Below are positions 26,407 to 36,100 of a stretch of 64,000 bases of DNA, one piece after another. The translations under genes and the position numbers were made by a program. The stretch lies in assembly GCF_900142395.1 (NCBI RefSeq), contig NZ_FRAS01000016.1, forward strand, positions 61,333-125,332. The letters run 5' to 3'. Each line of letters opens with the position of its first letter. Position 1 is the first letter of the stretch. This stretch comes from Hymenobacter psychrotolerans DSM 18569. Lineage in GTDB: Bacteria; Bacteroidota; Bacteroidia; Cytophagales; Hymenobacteraceae. Under the pieces are notes generated by a model. That model searched no databases and had not been told where the DNA came from. It saw only the letters and a list, made by a program, of their open reading frames with translations.

Positions 26407-27111
26407 CTAATAAGTAACAGTATAGTTCTGAGTGGTGCCCGCCGGAATGAATAAAGAATCTGTGCTGAAAGTCTGGACTCCGTTTTTGGTTTTGTAGCTA
26501 CGGACAAGTATGGGCTGGTCACCGGAAATCGGCATTGGATTCGCAGTCGGTAAACCGTTCCAAGAAATGCCTGCGCCGCCTCCCTGAATATTACGGTTGA
26601 AGACACTGTTAAAGCCATAGCAGCTATTAAAACTGGAAGTAAATTGTCCTCTGTCAGCAATTAGCTGGTCTTGATTTGTAATAATTAAGTTGACGTAAGC
26701 CTTACGTGGGATTACAAAATTATCAAGGTGAAATGCCGTGTCGCGTTTCACATCATACAGGCCGACGCTAGGTTCTCCGATGGTGTAATAGCGGTTGTTG
26801 TCAACAGAGTAGAAAATCTGGAAATAACCGTCTAGTAATTCGTTGTCATTGACATAAAAACTAAGAGTATAGTTGCCATCATCATCGGTTTTGCAGTATG
26901 CTTTGCCTTTAGCACTTACAGATAAACCATAGATGTTCATCCATTTTGCCACGACGTTGGCTCCCGGGATTGGCTGTTGACCATTCGCTGTTACTAGGCG
27001 GCCCGTCACTGTAGTACAGGAATTTTGGCAGACTTCCTCTGATTCCTGCTTCTCACAGGCTGTTGAGCTTAGTACCAACGCCACCAGACAGAATCGAACA
27101 CAATTTTTCAT
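26407..27111 (-). CDS. lipoprotein with carboxypeptidase regulatory-like domain
   Basis: The protein is 234 residues. A lipoprotein signal has lipobox LSSTAC (Cys at about 19). It is followed by a cysteine-containing stretch and a beta-sandwich of the carboxypeptidase regulatory/TonB-plug type (TTVTGRLVTANGQQPIPGAN, then DDDGNYTLSFYV). The rest is beta-rich with no catalytic motif. It is probably tethered to the outer membrane. Base composition is visibly more AT-rich than flanking genes, suggesting recent acquisition. It is not obviously linked to barstar; the 223-base gap upstream is AT-rich, contains TTATATA-type sequence and no gene. Confidence 0.75.
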   Translation of the reverse strand: MKNCVRFCLVALVLSSTACEKQESEEVCQNSCTTVTGRLVTANGQQPIPGANVVAKWMNIYGLSVSAKGKAYCKTDDDGNYTLSFYVNDNELLDGYFQIFYSVDNNRYYTIGEPSVGLYDVKRDTAFHLDNFVIPRKAYVNLIITNQDQLIADRGQFTSSFNSCYGFNSVFNRNIQGGGAGISWNGLPTANPMPISGDQPILVRSYKTKNGVQTFSTDSLFIPAGTTQNYTVTY

Positions 27112-27334
27112 ACCATACAGGTTTCAGTGAGGAGAAGACATCCTCTTGCGGAAGATAAGAAACCTTGGTCGTGCCGCCGTATCATTTACCCCATTCTTAT
27201 GGCGTAGGGGGAAAGGAAATTGCTTCTGTAAAATCAGATTATATAAACACCGTTATATATTTAAACCTCGGCAACAGGCGCTGTGCCGATAAGCCAGTAG
27301 TTGTTAGTTTATTCATTTCAATATCCCCATAGCG

Positions 27335-28102
27335 GTGCTGTTAGCCCAAGATACGGACGTTAAGCCCTTTGCTGCCCAGCGGTTTCGGTTCAATTGGAAA
27401 ACCGGGGCGTGGCTGCTTGCCTTGTTCAGCATTGCCCGGTTTGCGCTGGTACTCCACGCCAACGTAACGCGGAGCTACCAGGTCGTGGCGCTCATCTTCG
27501 TGGCCATGATAGTGCTGCCATTTCTAGTGCTGAAGCGGGCGGGGCGCCGGAAAATAGGGCTGGTATGGCCCAGGCGTTGGGGCAGCGTACTACTAGGCGG
27601 CACTTCGGGCGTCCTGAGTTGTACTGCGCTGTTTTATCTCACCACCTCCTTCTTTGGACTGGGCGAGAGAAACAGTTTGGCGTATATCTCGCGCACCTAC
27701 GGCAACATTGCGCAGGTACTGACTGACCAGAACCGGCTGACATATTTCCTGATTTTCACGATTCCCAGTCTGCTGTTCAGCCCCATCGGCGAAGAAATAT
27801 TCTACCGGGGCTTGGTGCACGAATGCTTCGCGGGCAGCTTGGGAAACCGCAAGGCCACGCTAATAGATAGCGCTGCGTTTGCCTTGGTTCATGTGGCGCA
27901 TTTCGGCCTCATTTATGCCGGGCCGGGGGCGGGGTGGCGCTTTTTGGCCGGTCCGGCGCTGCTATGGGTGGCGTTTCTGTTTGGTGCCTGTCTGCTGTTT
28001 TCCGTGGCGCGCCGGAAAAGCGGCTCCGTGTGGGGCGCCGTAGCGGCTCACGCGCTGTTCAACCTGACCATGAACTACTTCATCTTCTACCATCTCCTCT
28101 GA
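27335..28102 (+). CDS. CPBP family intramembrane glutamic endopeptidase
   Basis: The protein is 255 residues with about seven to eight hydrophobic segments. The ABI/CPBP motifs are present: GEEIFYRGL (EExxxR), FALVHVAHFG (FxxxH) and HALFNLTMN (HxxxN). These are the active-site residues of Rce1-like membrane proteases. Substrate is unknown. No ATG lies near the N-terminus, so I use GTG 27335, which gives MLLAQDTDVKPF before the first helix. It is convergent with the ABC transporter, 20 bases apart. Confidence 0.83.
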   Translation: MLLAQDTDVKPFAAQRFRFNWKTGAWLLALFSIARFALVLHANVTRSYQVVALIFVAMIVLPFLVLKRAGRRKIGLVWPRRWGSVLLGGTSGVLSCTALFYLTTSFFGLGERNSLAYISRTYGNIAQVLTDQNRLTYFLIFTIPSLLFSPIGEEIFYRGLVHECFAGSLGNRKATLIDSAAFALVHVAHFGLIYAGPGAGWRFLAGPALLWVAFLFGACLLFSVARRKSGSVWGAVAAHALFNLTMNYFIFYHLL

Positions 28103-28122
28103 GCCGAGGCGGCAGCGCTGCC

Positions 28123-29934
28123 TTATGCCGCCGTGTCACCCACCTCGTCCCCGTCATCTACCATCACCTTCGCCAGCTTCTCGATGTTGAGGCTGCGGGC
28201 CGAGGCGTCGAATATTTCGCGGTAGGTGCCGCGCAGGTCGTAGAGCTGCTCGTGGGTGCCGCTTTCCACCATGCGGCCCTGCTTCATTACATATATACAG
28301 TCGGAATCCACAATCTGGGCGAGGCTGTGCGAGATGATGACTACGGTGCGGCCTTTTTTGATGGCGTCGAGCGAGTTCTTGATTTGCTCGGTGGCAATGG
28401 CGTCGAGGGAGGCGGTGGGCTCGTCGAGGAAGATGATGGGCGGGTTTTTGAGGAACAGCCGGGCAATGGCAATGCGCTGCTGCTGCCCGCCGGAAAGCTG
28501 CTGCGCGTCGGAGTCGTAGCCTTTCGGCAGCTCCATAATCTGCTCGTGCAGGTAGGCCTGCTTGGCCGCGGCTTTTATCTGGTCCAGGGTGGCGTCCATC
28601 ACGCCGTAGCGTATATTTTCCTCAATGGTGCCCTTGAAAATGTGGTTTTTCTGCAGCACCAGCCCGATTTGCTGGCGTAGGGCGTGGGTATCGTAGTCGG
28701 CCAGGGGCTTGCCGTCGAGGAGCATTTTGCCATGGTCGGGGGCGTAGAACTTGCAGAGCAGGTTGATGATGGTGCTTTTGCCGGCCCCGCTCAGGCCCAC
28801 CATCGCCGTGGTTTTGCCGGCCTCAATGGTCAGGCATACGTCGTGCAAAGCCTGGGTGCCGCTGGGGTAAGTGAAGTCCACGTTGCAGATATCGAAGGTG
28901 CCGTGTAGGTGGTCGGGCTGCAGCGTGCCGGTGGGCTCCACGGCATCTTTGGCGTCCAGAATGTCGAAGAAGCCCTCGGAGTAGGTGAGGGCGTCGTTCA
29001 TCTCGTCGTAGATGCGGTGCAGCTGCCGGATAGGCGCCGACACGTTGTTGAACAGCAGAATATGGAACATGATGGCCCCGATGCTGATCTGCCGGTCGAG
29101 CACCAGGTAGGCCGTGAGGATGATGATGAGCACCACGCCAATCTGCTCGGTGAAGGTTTTGAGGCCGTCGTAGAGGAAGTTGGTTTTGCGGGTCTGGAGC
29201 TGGGCAGCCTGCAGGTTCTGCTGCACCTGCGCCTGCTTCTGCTCCTCGTAGTCTTCGCGCACAAAGCTCTTGATGACCACCGCCGAGTCGATCAGGTTTA
29301 CGAGGCCCTGGCTGCGGGCCTCACGCAGGCCGCGCAACGCCCGGCGGGTGCCGTTGAGCTTGTCGGCCTGCCGGTAGCTGAGCCAGAAGTACACGGGCAG
29401 CACTGCCACCGCCACCAGCCCCACATATACGTTGGCCGTGAACATAATCACCAGAGCCACAATGGAGTTGGCGAACAGCGGCAGAATGTCGATAAAGAAG
29501 TTCTGTACCAGCTTCATCAGGCTTTCCACGCCTCTGTCAATGCGGGTCTGGAGCTTGCCGGTCTGGTTGCCGCTGTCGGAGTAGAAGCCCAGCTCGTAGC
29601 TGAGCACCTTGTGCACGGCATCCTGAATGAGCGTGCTGGACACGTTGATGCGAATTTTCTCGCCGTAGAACTTCTGCCCGAACTGAATGCCGGTGTTGAT
29701 GATTTCCTTGCCCAGCAGCAGCCCCGTCACCAGCAGCAGCAAATCCATGCCCTGCGCTAGACCCAGGTTCTGGTTGAGCAGGCCCTGCACGGTATCCACG
29801 GTGTAGCGCAGCACAAACGGATTGACCTGCGCCGCCAACGAGCCCACCAGCGTGAGCAGCAGCGTGGCCAGCACCAGCCCCCGATACGGCAGCACATACG
29901 GGTACAGGCGCTTGATAATTTCCCAAAGACTCAT
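28123..29934 (-). CDS. ABC transporter, fused membrane and ATPase domains (exporter type)
   Basis: The protein is 603 residues. The N-terminal six-helix ABC exporter domain (about 1-320) starts with VLPYRGLVLATLLLTLVGSL. The C-terminal nucleotide-binding domain has Walker A GLSGAGKST, signature LSGGQQQRIAIAR, Walker B IIFLDEPTAS and the H-loop in VVIISHSL. It works as a homodimer or heterodimer in the inner membrane, in the MsbA/lipid or peptide exporter family; the cargo cannot be read from sequence. All ATPase motifs are intact. It is monocistronic. Confidence 0.92.
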   Translation of the reverse strand: MSLWEIIKRLYPYVLPYRGLVLATLLLTLVGSLAAQVNPFVLRYTVDTVQGLLNQNLGLAQGMDLLLLVTGLLLGKEIINTGIQFGQKFYGEKIRINVSSTLIQDAVHKVLSYELGFYSDSGNQTGKLQTRIDRGVESLMKLVQNFFIDILPLFANSIVALVIMFTANVYVGLVAVAVLPVYFWLSYRQADKLNGTRRALRGLREARSQGLVNLIDSAVVIKSFVREDYEEQKQAQVQQNLQAAQLQTRKTNFLYDGLKTFTEQIGVVLIIILTAYLVLDRQISIGAIMFHILLFNNVSAPIRQLHRIYDEMNDALTYSEGFFDILDAKDAVEPTGTLQPDHLHGTFDICNVDFTYPSGTQALHDVCLTIEAGKTTAMVGLSGAGKSTIINLLCKFYAPDHGKMLLDGKPLADYDTHALRQQIGLVLQKNHIFKGTIEENIRYGVMDATLDQIKAAAKQAYLHEQIMELPKGYDSDAQQLSGGQQQRIAIARLFLKNPPIIFLDEPTASLDAIATEQIKNSLDAIKKGRTVVIISHSLAQIVDSDCIYVMKQGRMVESGTHEQLYDLRGTYREIFDASARSLNIEKLAKVMVDDGDEVGDTAA

Positions 29935-29988
29935 GCGGAACCGGCTAAGTGAGCAGTAGCCGGTTAGACGAGCGGAGCAGGAGTGGGG

Positions 29989-30483
29989 TTATAATGGAGC
30001 GGTTGTAGAATAATCCCGTTGGTACACTTCAGCCGTAATAGTCTCATAGTGCTGAGAAAGCTCAAAGTGTACTGCCCAATCAAAGTAGGTATCAAATAAA
30101 ACTAGGGAAGTGCCGCCCCCCTCTGCCGCACGATTGGCACTCAACAATGATAGGATAAACAGTTTCCAATTCTGTTGGAAACGCATTACACCTATTCCTA
30201 CGCATTCATTAACGACGTCATCATGAAAATTAACGCTTAGCCAATCCACACTGATACGATTATGCTTGCCAATGAGGTTATCATCAATATATCGAAGTAC
30301 CTGTGGATACAGCACCGAAAACTGTTCATTACTTAGTACTACGTCATCTCTCAGATTAACAAACCCAACTTCGCGCGTACGTAAAATGCCTATAGTGCTG
30401 AGGTTAATCGCACCATTGCCCTCTAATAGTTCAAAGCGTTCATAAATGTGGGAGTAATAATCGGCTATGGTCTTGAAGTGCAT
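29989..30483 (-). CDS. hypothetical protein, AT-richer than its neighbours
   Basis: The protein is 164 residues and not recognised. Soluble, with no signal peptide. Features: an N-terminal MHFKTIADYYSHIYERFELL, a central YIDDNLIGKHNRISVDWLSV and acidic/aromatic C-terminal FDTYFDWAVHFELSQHYE. The codon use is visibly AT-richer than flanking genes, suggesting transfer. I start at ATG 30483; the longer frame upstream overlaps the neighbouring gene and reads out of context. It lies 57 bases downstream of the monooxygenase-fold gene on the same strand. Confidence 0.65.
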   Translation of the reverse strand: MHFKTIADYYSHIYERFELLEGNGAINLSTIGILRTREVGFVNLRDDVVLSNEQFSVLYPQVLRYIDDNLIGKHNRISVDWLSVNFHDDVVNECVGIGVMRFQQNWKLFILSLLSANRAAEGGGTSLVLFDTYFDWAVHFELSQHYETITAEVYQRDYSTTAPL

Positions 30484-30539
30484 AGATAACTTGAAAATGG
30501 GTTTTAGGCAGTGAAGCAGACCAGCAAAATAGGCAATGG

Positions 30540-30830
30540 TCAGAGTGAAATTTTGTAATGGTTCATCTCCTGAATGCTCGTGTAAAATGGCTTCACCAGC
30601 TGGAAGAACTCCGCAAATTCTGCGCTTTTGCGGAAGCCCTGAAGGTGTCGTTCTACTGACGTCCACTCGATGCGCCAGATGAACAATTCTTGGTCTTCCT
30701 CGCAGTGCCCAAGCTCGTAGCGCAGGCAGTCCGGCGCGGCAGCAAGGAGCTGGTTGGCTTGGCGAATGGCTTCAAGGAACGCGGGCTGCTGCCCGGCGTC
30801 AATGCGGTAGCGGATGTATTCGACGGTCAT
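30540..30830 (-). CDS. antibiotic biosynthesis monooxygenase (ABM) fold protein
   Basis: The protein is 96 residues, a ferredoxin-like dimeric alpha-beta barrel. VEYIRYRIDAGQQPAFLEAI is the first strand and helix. CLRYELGHCEEDQELFIWRIEW is the middle sheet, with FFQLVKPFYTSIQEM at the end. Family members include quinol monooxygenases and uncharacterised proteins; the catalytic pattern is not diagnostic here. Start at ATG 30830 (MTVEYIRYR). It is divergent from the M28 peptidase gene with a 147-base shared upstream region. Confidence 0.78.
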   Translation of the reverse strand: MTVEYIRYRIDAGQQPAFLEAIRQANQLLAAAPDCLRYELGHCEEDQELFIWRIEWTSVERHLQGFRKSAEFAEFFQLVKPFYTSIQEMNHYKISL

Positions 30831-30977
30831 GGCGGGACAGTGAAGAAGACCGCCAGGAAGGTAGTTTTTTGCTGCGAATTCGGCACCGCTACGCCACCGG
30901 AAAGCGTGTGGCTGCAACTCGGGCGCTACTTTCGGGTTCTTTCGCGTTCAAACGTCTTCCGTCACCCAGCTTCCCTC

Positions 30978-32555
30978 ATGAATACATTCCGACTTATTGC
31001 GCTGGCCGGCTCATTGGCCGTAACAGTTCCCGTGCTGGCTCAACAGGGCACCAAGGCCGATGCCGCCACCCTGGCCAAAATCAAAGACGAAGGCCTGAAC
31101 CGCTCCAAGGTGATGGAAACGGCCTTCTACCTGACCGACGTGTGCGGCCCGCGCCTGGCCGGCTCCGATGGCCTGAGCCGCGCCAACGAGTGGACCAAAA
31201 AGCAGCTCACCGACTGGGGCCTTACCAAAGCCAACATCGAGCCCTGGGGGACGTTCGGCCGCGGCTGGGACATCGAGAAGTCGTACGTGGCCATGACGGC
31301 GCCCTACTACCACACGCTCATCGGCGCGCCCAAAGCCTGGACGCCCAGCACCAATGGCGCCCTGAAAAAGCGCGTGGTAGTGGTGAAAGCCGCCACCGAA
31401 GCGGACCTGGCCAAATACCAGGGCCAGCTGCGCAACAAAATCGTGCTGTTTGATGTGCCGAATCCGCCCAAAACCACCTTTGAGGCCGATGCCCGCCGCC
31501 ATTCCGACGAAGAGCTGGCGAAAATGGCCGACTACAAGCTGGCCGCACCGGCCGCCGCGGCCACGCCGGCCCCCGCCGACGCAGAGCGCATGGCGGCCCG
31601 CCGCGCTCAGTTCGCGCTGCGTGCCAAGCTCGCCGATATGGTGCAGAGTGAAGGCGCTGCCGCCATCCTGAGCACCCGCGGCGGCTCGCACGGCACCTTC
31701 TTCACCAGCAACGGCGCCCCCTTCGCCGCTGATGCCAAGCCCGTGCTACCGGAGCTGGAAATGGCTCCTGAAGACCAATTGCGCCTGATCCGTCTCGCCG
31801 AAGCGGGCGTGCCGGTGGAAATTGAGCTTGAAACCCGCACCCGCTTCCAGATCCAGGACCTGAAAGGCTACAACGTGGTGGCCGAAATTCCGGGTACCGA
31901 CAAAAAGCTGAAAAGCGAAGTGGTGATGCTGGGCGGCCACCTCGACTCGTGGCACGCTGCCACCGGCGCCACCGACAACGCCGCCGGCTGCGCCATTATG
32001 ATGGAGGCCGTGCGCATTCTGAAAGCCACCGGCGTGCAGCCGCGCCGCACCATCCGGATTGCGCTGTGGGGCGCCGAGGAGCAGGGCCTGTTCGGTTCGC
32101 GCAACTACGTGAAAAACCATTTCGCCGACCCCGCCACCATGAAGCTGCTGCCCGAGCACGAGAAGCTGGCGGCCTACTTCAACCTCGACAACGGAGCCGG
32201 CAAAATCCGCGGCATTTATGCGCAGGGCAACGAGGCGGTTGCGTCCATCTTCCAGGACTGGCTCAAGCCCTTCGCCGACCTGGGCGCCAGCACCGTTACG
32301 CTGCGCAACACCGGCGGCACCGACCACCTCTCGTTTGATGCCGTGGGCCTGCCGGGCTTCCAGTTCATTCAGGACCCGCTCGACTACAACACCCGCACCC
32401 ACCACACCAACATGGACACCTACGAGCGGCTACCCGCCGACGACCTGAAGCAGGCTTCGGTCGTGGTGGCTTCGTTTGTGTACCAGGCCGCCATGCGTGA
32501 TGCCAAGCTGCCCCGTAAGCCGCTGCCCGCCGCCAAGCCAGATACCAAAAGCTAG
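30978..32555 (+). CDS. secreted M28-family zinc aminopeptidase
   Basis: The protein is 525 residues. A signal peptide (FRLIALAGSLAVTVPVLAQQ) is followed by a PA-like inserted region (about 130-270, with an Ala/Pro-rich stretch) and the M28 catalytic core. Zinc ligands are visible: H and D in GGHLDSWH, D in GATDNAAG, EE in WGAEEQGLFG, D in FNLDNGAG, and H in THHTNMDTY. It probably releases N-terminal amino acids in the periplasm or outside the cell. A TACTTTCG -7-like box lies at 30927-30934. A terminator follows. Confidence 0.9.
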   Translation: MNTFRLIALAGSLAVTVPVLAQQGTKADAATLAKIKDEGLNRSKVMETAFYLTDVCGPRLAGSDGLSRANEWTKKQLTDWGLTKANIEPWGTFGRGWDIEKSYVAMTAPYYHTLIGAPKAWTPSTNGALKKRVVVVKAATEADLAKYQGQLRNKIVLFDVPNPPKTTFEADARRHSDEELAKMADYKLAAPAAAATPAPADAERMAARRAQFALRAKLADMVQSEGAAAILSTRGGSHGTFFTSNGAPFAADAKPVLPELEMAPEDQLRLIRLAEAGVPVEIELETRTRFQIQDLKGYNVVAEIPGTDKKLKSEVVMLGGHLDSWHAATGATDNAAGCAIMMEAVRILKATGVQPRRTIRIALWGAEEQGLFGSRNYVKNHFADPATMKLLPEHEKLAAYFNLDNGAGKIRGIYAQGNEAVASIFQDWLKPFADLGASTVTLRNTGGTDHLSFDAVGLPGFQFIQDPLDYNTRTHHTNMDTYERLPADDLKQASVVVASFVYQAAMRDAKLPRKPLPAAKPDTKS

Positions 32556-32583
32556 TAGCGCCGCCTGCTACGGTGCTGTACCG

Positions 32584-32628
32584 CAAGGGCCTCCCTCACA
32601 CCTATTTTGGACGTGGGGGAGGCCCTTT
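32584..32628. terminator. convergent bidirectional terminator
   Basis: AAGGGCCTCCC (32585-32595) pairs with GGGAGGCCCTT (32617-32627). It lies between the M28 gene (+) and the receiver gene (-). The loop is long (about 21 bases). Confidence 0.6.
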
Positions 32629-32662
32629 GGCATGCAGGAGGCCATTGCTGCAGGCAACCGGG

Positions 32663-33088
32663 TTACTCGGGCAGTGGGTGCTGCCAGCCAAAGTGGTCCT
32701 GCAGCACCTGGCTGATTTTGGCCGAGTTGAGCGGCTTAGTGAGCAGGCCGGCCGCCGGCAGCTCCTGCAGCCGCTCCAGGTCGCGCGGGTGTACCGAAGT
32801 AGTGAGCATAATAACCACGATGGCCTGGCGCTCGGCCAGCGGCAGCTCCTGGTAGGCGGCCAGAAACCCGAAGCCGTCGAGTAGCGGCATGTTCAGGTCC
32901 AGGAAAATCAGGGCCGGGCAGTTGGGGGTGGGCTGACGGCAGTACAGCGTCAGCATTTCCAGGGCTTCCTGGCCGTTTAGCGCTACCATCACCTGGTCCG
33001 TGACGCGTAGCTTCTCGAGTAGTTTACGGTTAAGGTAGTTTGTGGTCGGGTCGTCATCGACGAGCAGAGTGCAGTGGAGCGGAGACAT
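32663..33088 (-). CDS. single-domain response regulator (receiver)
   Basis: The protein is 141 residues, a lone CheY-like receiver with no output domain. Acidic triad VDDD (11-13), phospho-acceptor Asp64 in IFLDLNMP, Thr/Ser at 97-98 in LTTS and Lys118 in LTKPL are all present. It starts 53 bases after the multi-PAS kinase on the same strand, so it is the likely phosphorylation partner. Signal output must go through protein contact. I start at ATG 33088 (MSPLHCTLLVDDD); the longer frame is not receiver-like. Confidence 0.92.
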   Translation of the reverse strand: MSPLHCTLLVDDDPTTNYLNRKLLEKLRVTDQVMVALNGQEALEMLTLYCRQPTPNCPALIFLDLNMPLLDGFGFLAAYQELPLAERQAIVVIMLTTSVHPRDLERLQELPAAGLLTKPLNSAKISQVLQDHFGWQHPLPE

Positions 33089-33141
33089 CTGAAGGTTCTG
33101 AAAAGGGTGGTAGAACACGCAGATCGGGCGGGCCCTGAAGG

Positions 33142-36100
33142 TTACTGTAGAAAGTAAACGCAAAAAGTAGTGCCGTGGCCCACTGTACTTTGCACTTCTA
33201 TGCGCCCGCCGGCATTTTCCACCATTTTCTTTACCATATACAGCCCAATGCCGGAGCCCTCCACATGCGTGTGGTAGCGCCGAAACATCGTAAACAGGCC
33301 CTGCTCCCGGGTCAGGTCCATGCCCAGACCATTATCCTGGATTTCCAGAATCTGGTAGCCGGCTTCCACGCGGCTCCGGATCCGCACCAGCGGTGGCCGG
33401 TCGGGGTGATGGAATTTGAGGGCGTTGCTGAGCAGGTTGTAAATCACGGAGCGCAGGTTCTTCTCCGAGAACAGAACCGTTGGCGTGGCCTGCACATCAA
33501 CCAGCAGGCGGCCCCGCGTTTGCTGAAGCAGCGGCGCCAGGTCGAGGCGCACATCCTCGATAATGGAGGGCAGGGCCACTGGGGCGTTGGGCTGGCCGTG
33601 CTCTTTCTGCAGCTTGCTTACATCGGTGAGGTGGTCGATGGTTTTCTTGAACCGCTCCACCGAGTCGTTCATCAGCTCCAGAATATAGGGCACTTCGCCC
33701 GCCTCGCTCTGCTGCGGCGGCAGCTCATCCTGCAGCGTATGCAGCAGCCCTTCGATGTTGGTGATGGGCGCTTTCAGGTCGTGGGAGGCAGTATAGATGA
33801 AGTTGTCGAGGTCTATGTTGGTGCGCTGCAGCTGCTCGTTGGATTCGCGCAACTCCTTGTTCAGGGCCTGTGCTTCGTCGCGGGCGGTGCGAAGCTTTTC
33901 GGTGAGGCGCTGCAGGGCCATTTCGGCCATCTTTTGCTCGTGCACGTCGATGACCGTACCCACCAGCCCCTCAAACTCGCCGCTGCTGCCAAAGCGCGGC
34001 AGCCCGGAGTCGATGGCCCAGCGGTATACGCCGTCGTGGCGCCGGAGCCGGTAGAGGGAGCTGAACGCTACGCGCCGGGCATTGGCGTCCAGAAACGAGC
34101 TGCCCACTGCCGGCGCATCTTCTGGATGTACTGCCTGCACCCACCCCAGGCCCAAGGCTTCGGCCTCCGTCTGGCCCGTGAAGGCATACCACTGGTGGTT
34201 GAGGTAGGTGCACTGCCCGTCCACGTCCGTCACCCAGAGCATAGCCGGGGCATTGTTGGCTATTTGCCGGAACGAGCTTTCCCGCTCTTCCACCACGCGC
34301 CGGGCCAGCACCTGGTTCGTAACGTCGTGCGCGAAGCTCATCACCCCGTCAATAGTGCCTTGCGCGTTACGCCGGGGCTGGTACGTGAACGTCCAGTAGA
34401 TGTCTTCCGGCGGGGCGCCCTCGTGGCGGGACAGGCGCAGCGGCAGCTCCTGCTCTACCAGGGTTTCGCCGGTCCGGTACACGTGCCGCAGCATGTCCGG
34501 AATAGGGGAAGCTGCCAGCTCGGGCAAGGCTTCCAGCAACGGCCTGTTCAGTAGCTCGCGCCCCGGAAAAATGGCCTGATACGCCGGGTTCACCAGCTGA
34601 AACATCAGGTTTTCGCCTTCCATGATAACAATGGGAGCCGGTGCCTGCATAAACAGGCCTTCCAGCCACTGCTGCTGCATTTCGCGGCCTGTGCGGGTCA
34701 GCACCTGCTCCGTGACGTCGTAGGCGAAGATGGAAACGCCCGCAATGTTGCCGTCTTCGCGGTACGCCTGATACGTGAAGGTGAAGTACACTTCCTTGTC
34801 GGGCTGCCCATCGGGCTGCGCTATTGTGAGCAGCAGTTCGTTGCCGAAGAACGTTTCACCGGTTTGGTAGACGTTGTTCATCAGCCCCAGAAAGCCCTGT
34901 TCTACCGTTTCGGGCAGGGCCTTGGCCAGCGGCAGCCCTAGCAGCTGCCGCGACGGAAACAGCTGCTGATACGACGCATTCACATACTCGAACCGGTGCT
35001 CGGGGCCGCGTAGCAAGGCAATGCTGGCCGGCGTCTGCTCGAAGACTTGGTAGAACATTTCGCGCTCCTGCACCTGGCGGCGGGCCGCGTCTAGCACGGC
35101 CTGCTGGGTGCGGGCCAGCTCGTCGTGCTTGCGGAGGAGCTCCTGGTTGGAAGCCTGCAGCTCCGCGTTGATAGCCGCCAGCTCCTCGTTCAGGGCCTGT
35201 ACCTGCTGGCGGGCTTCCACCTGCTCCGTTACATCAGCCACCAGGCTGTAGAAGCCCTTCACCTGCCCGTCGCGGATATCGGGCACGTAGCTGGTCTGGA
35301 TGTGGCGGGCAAAACCCTCCCGGTAGGGCATGGTGGCACTGAAGTCTATCCGCTGCCCGGCCAGCGCCTGCTCAATGTAGTGCTTCACCCGCGCGTAAGC
35401 CGTTTCGCCTACTATATCGCGCACATACCGGCCGGTAAGCTCGGCTGGGGAAAGATGAAACCAGGCCTCGTAGGCGTGGTTGGCGAACTGGTAGCGGTGC
35501 TGCTGATCTACGTAGCCGATGAGCACGGGCAGCGAGTCGGTGAGCAGCCGCAGCTGCTGGGTGGCGGCCTCACTGGCCTGCCGTGCCACCACCTGGTCCG
35601 TTACCTCGAAGGCAAATACCATAACGCCATCTACCTGGCCGTGCACATCGTAGCGGGCCTGCTGAATGTAGTTGAAGTACCGGTCCTGTAGGATGCCGTC
35701 ATCGGCGCGGGCCAGCGGAACCAAAAGTCCTATTTCCTCCTGCGCCTGGCCGGTCTCATAAACCTCCCGGAAAGTGTGGTAGACCCTGTGGTTTGCTATT
35801 TCGGGCAGGGCCTCCAATACGGGCCTGCCCAAGAGCTGCCGGCCCTGAAACAACTGCATGTAGGCGGGGTTCACCAGCTCGAATACCAGCGAAGGCCCAC
35901 TGAGGATGGCAATAGGGGCGGGTGCCTGCATAAACAGGGCTTCCAGCCGAACCCGCTGCCGTTCGGCCTCAGCCTGGGCGTGCTGCAGCGCCTGCGTACT
36001 CCGCAGGTGTTGTTCCGGGCCTGGGTCCGTTACGTCGGTTACTGCGTGCAGAATGTGGCGTATCTGGCCCTGCTCGTCAAGTACGGGAGTGTTGCGCACC

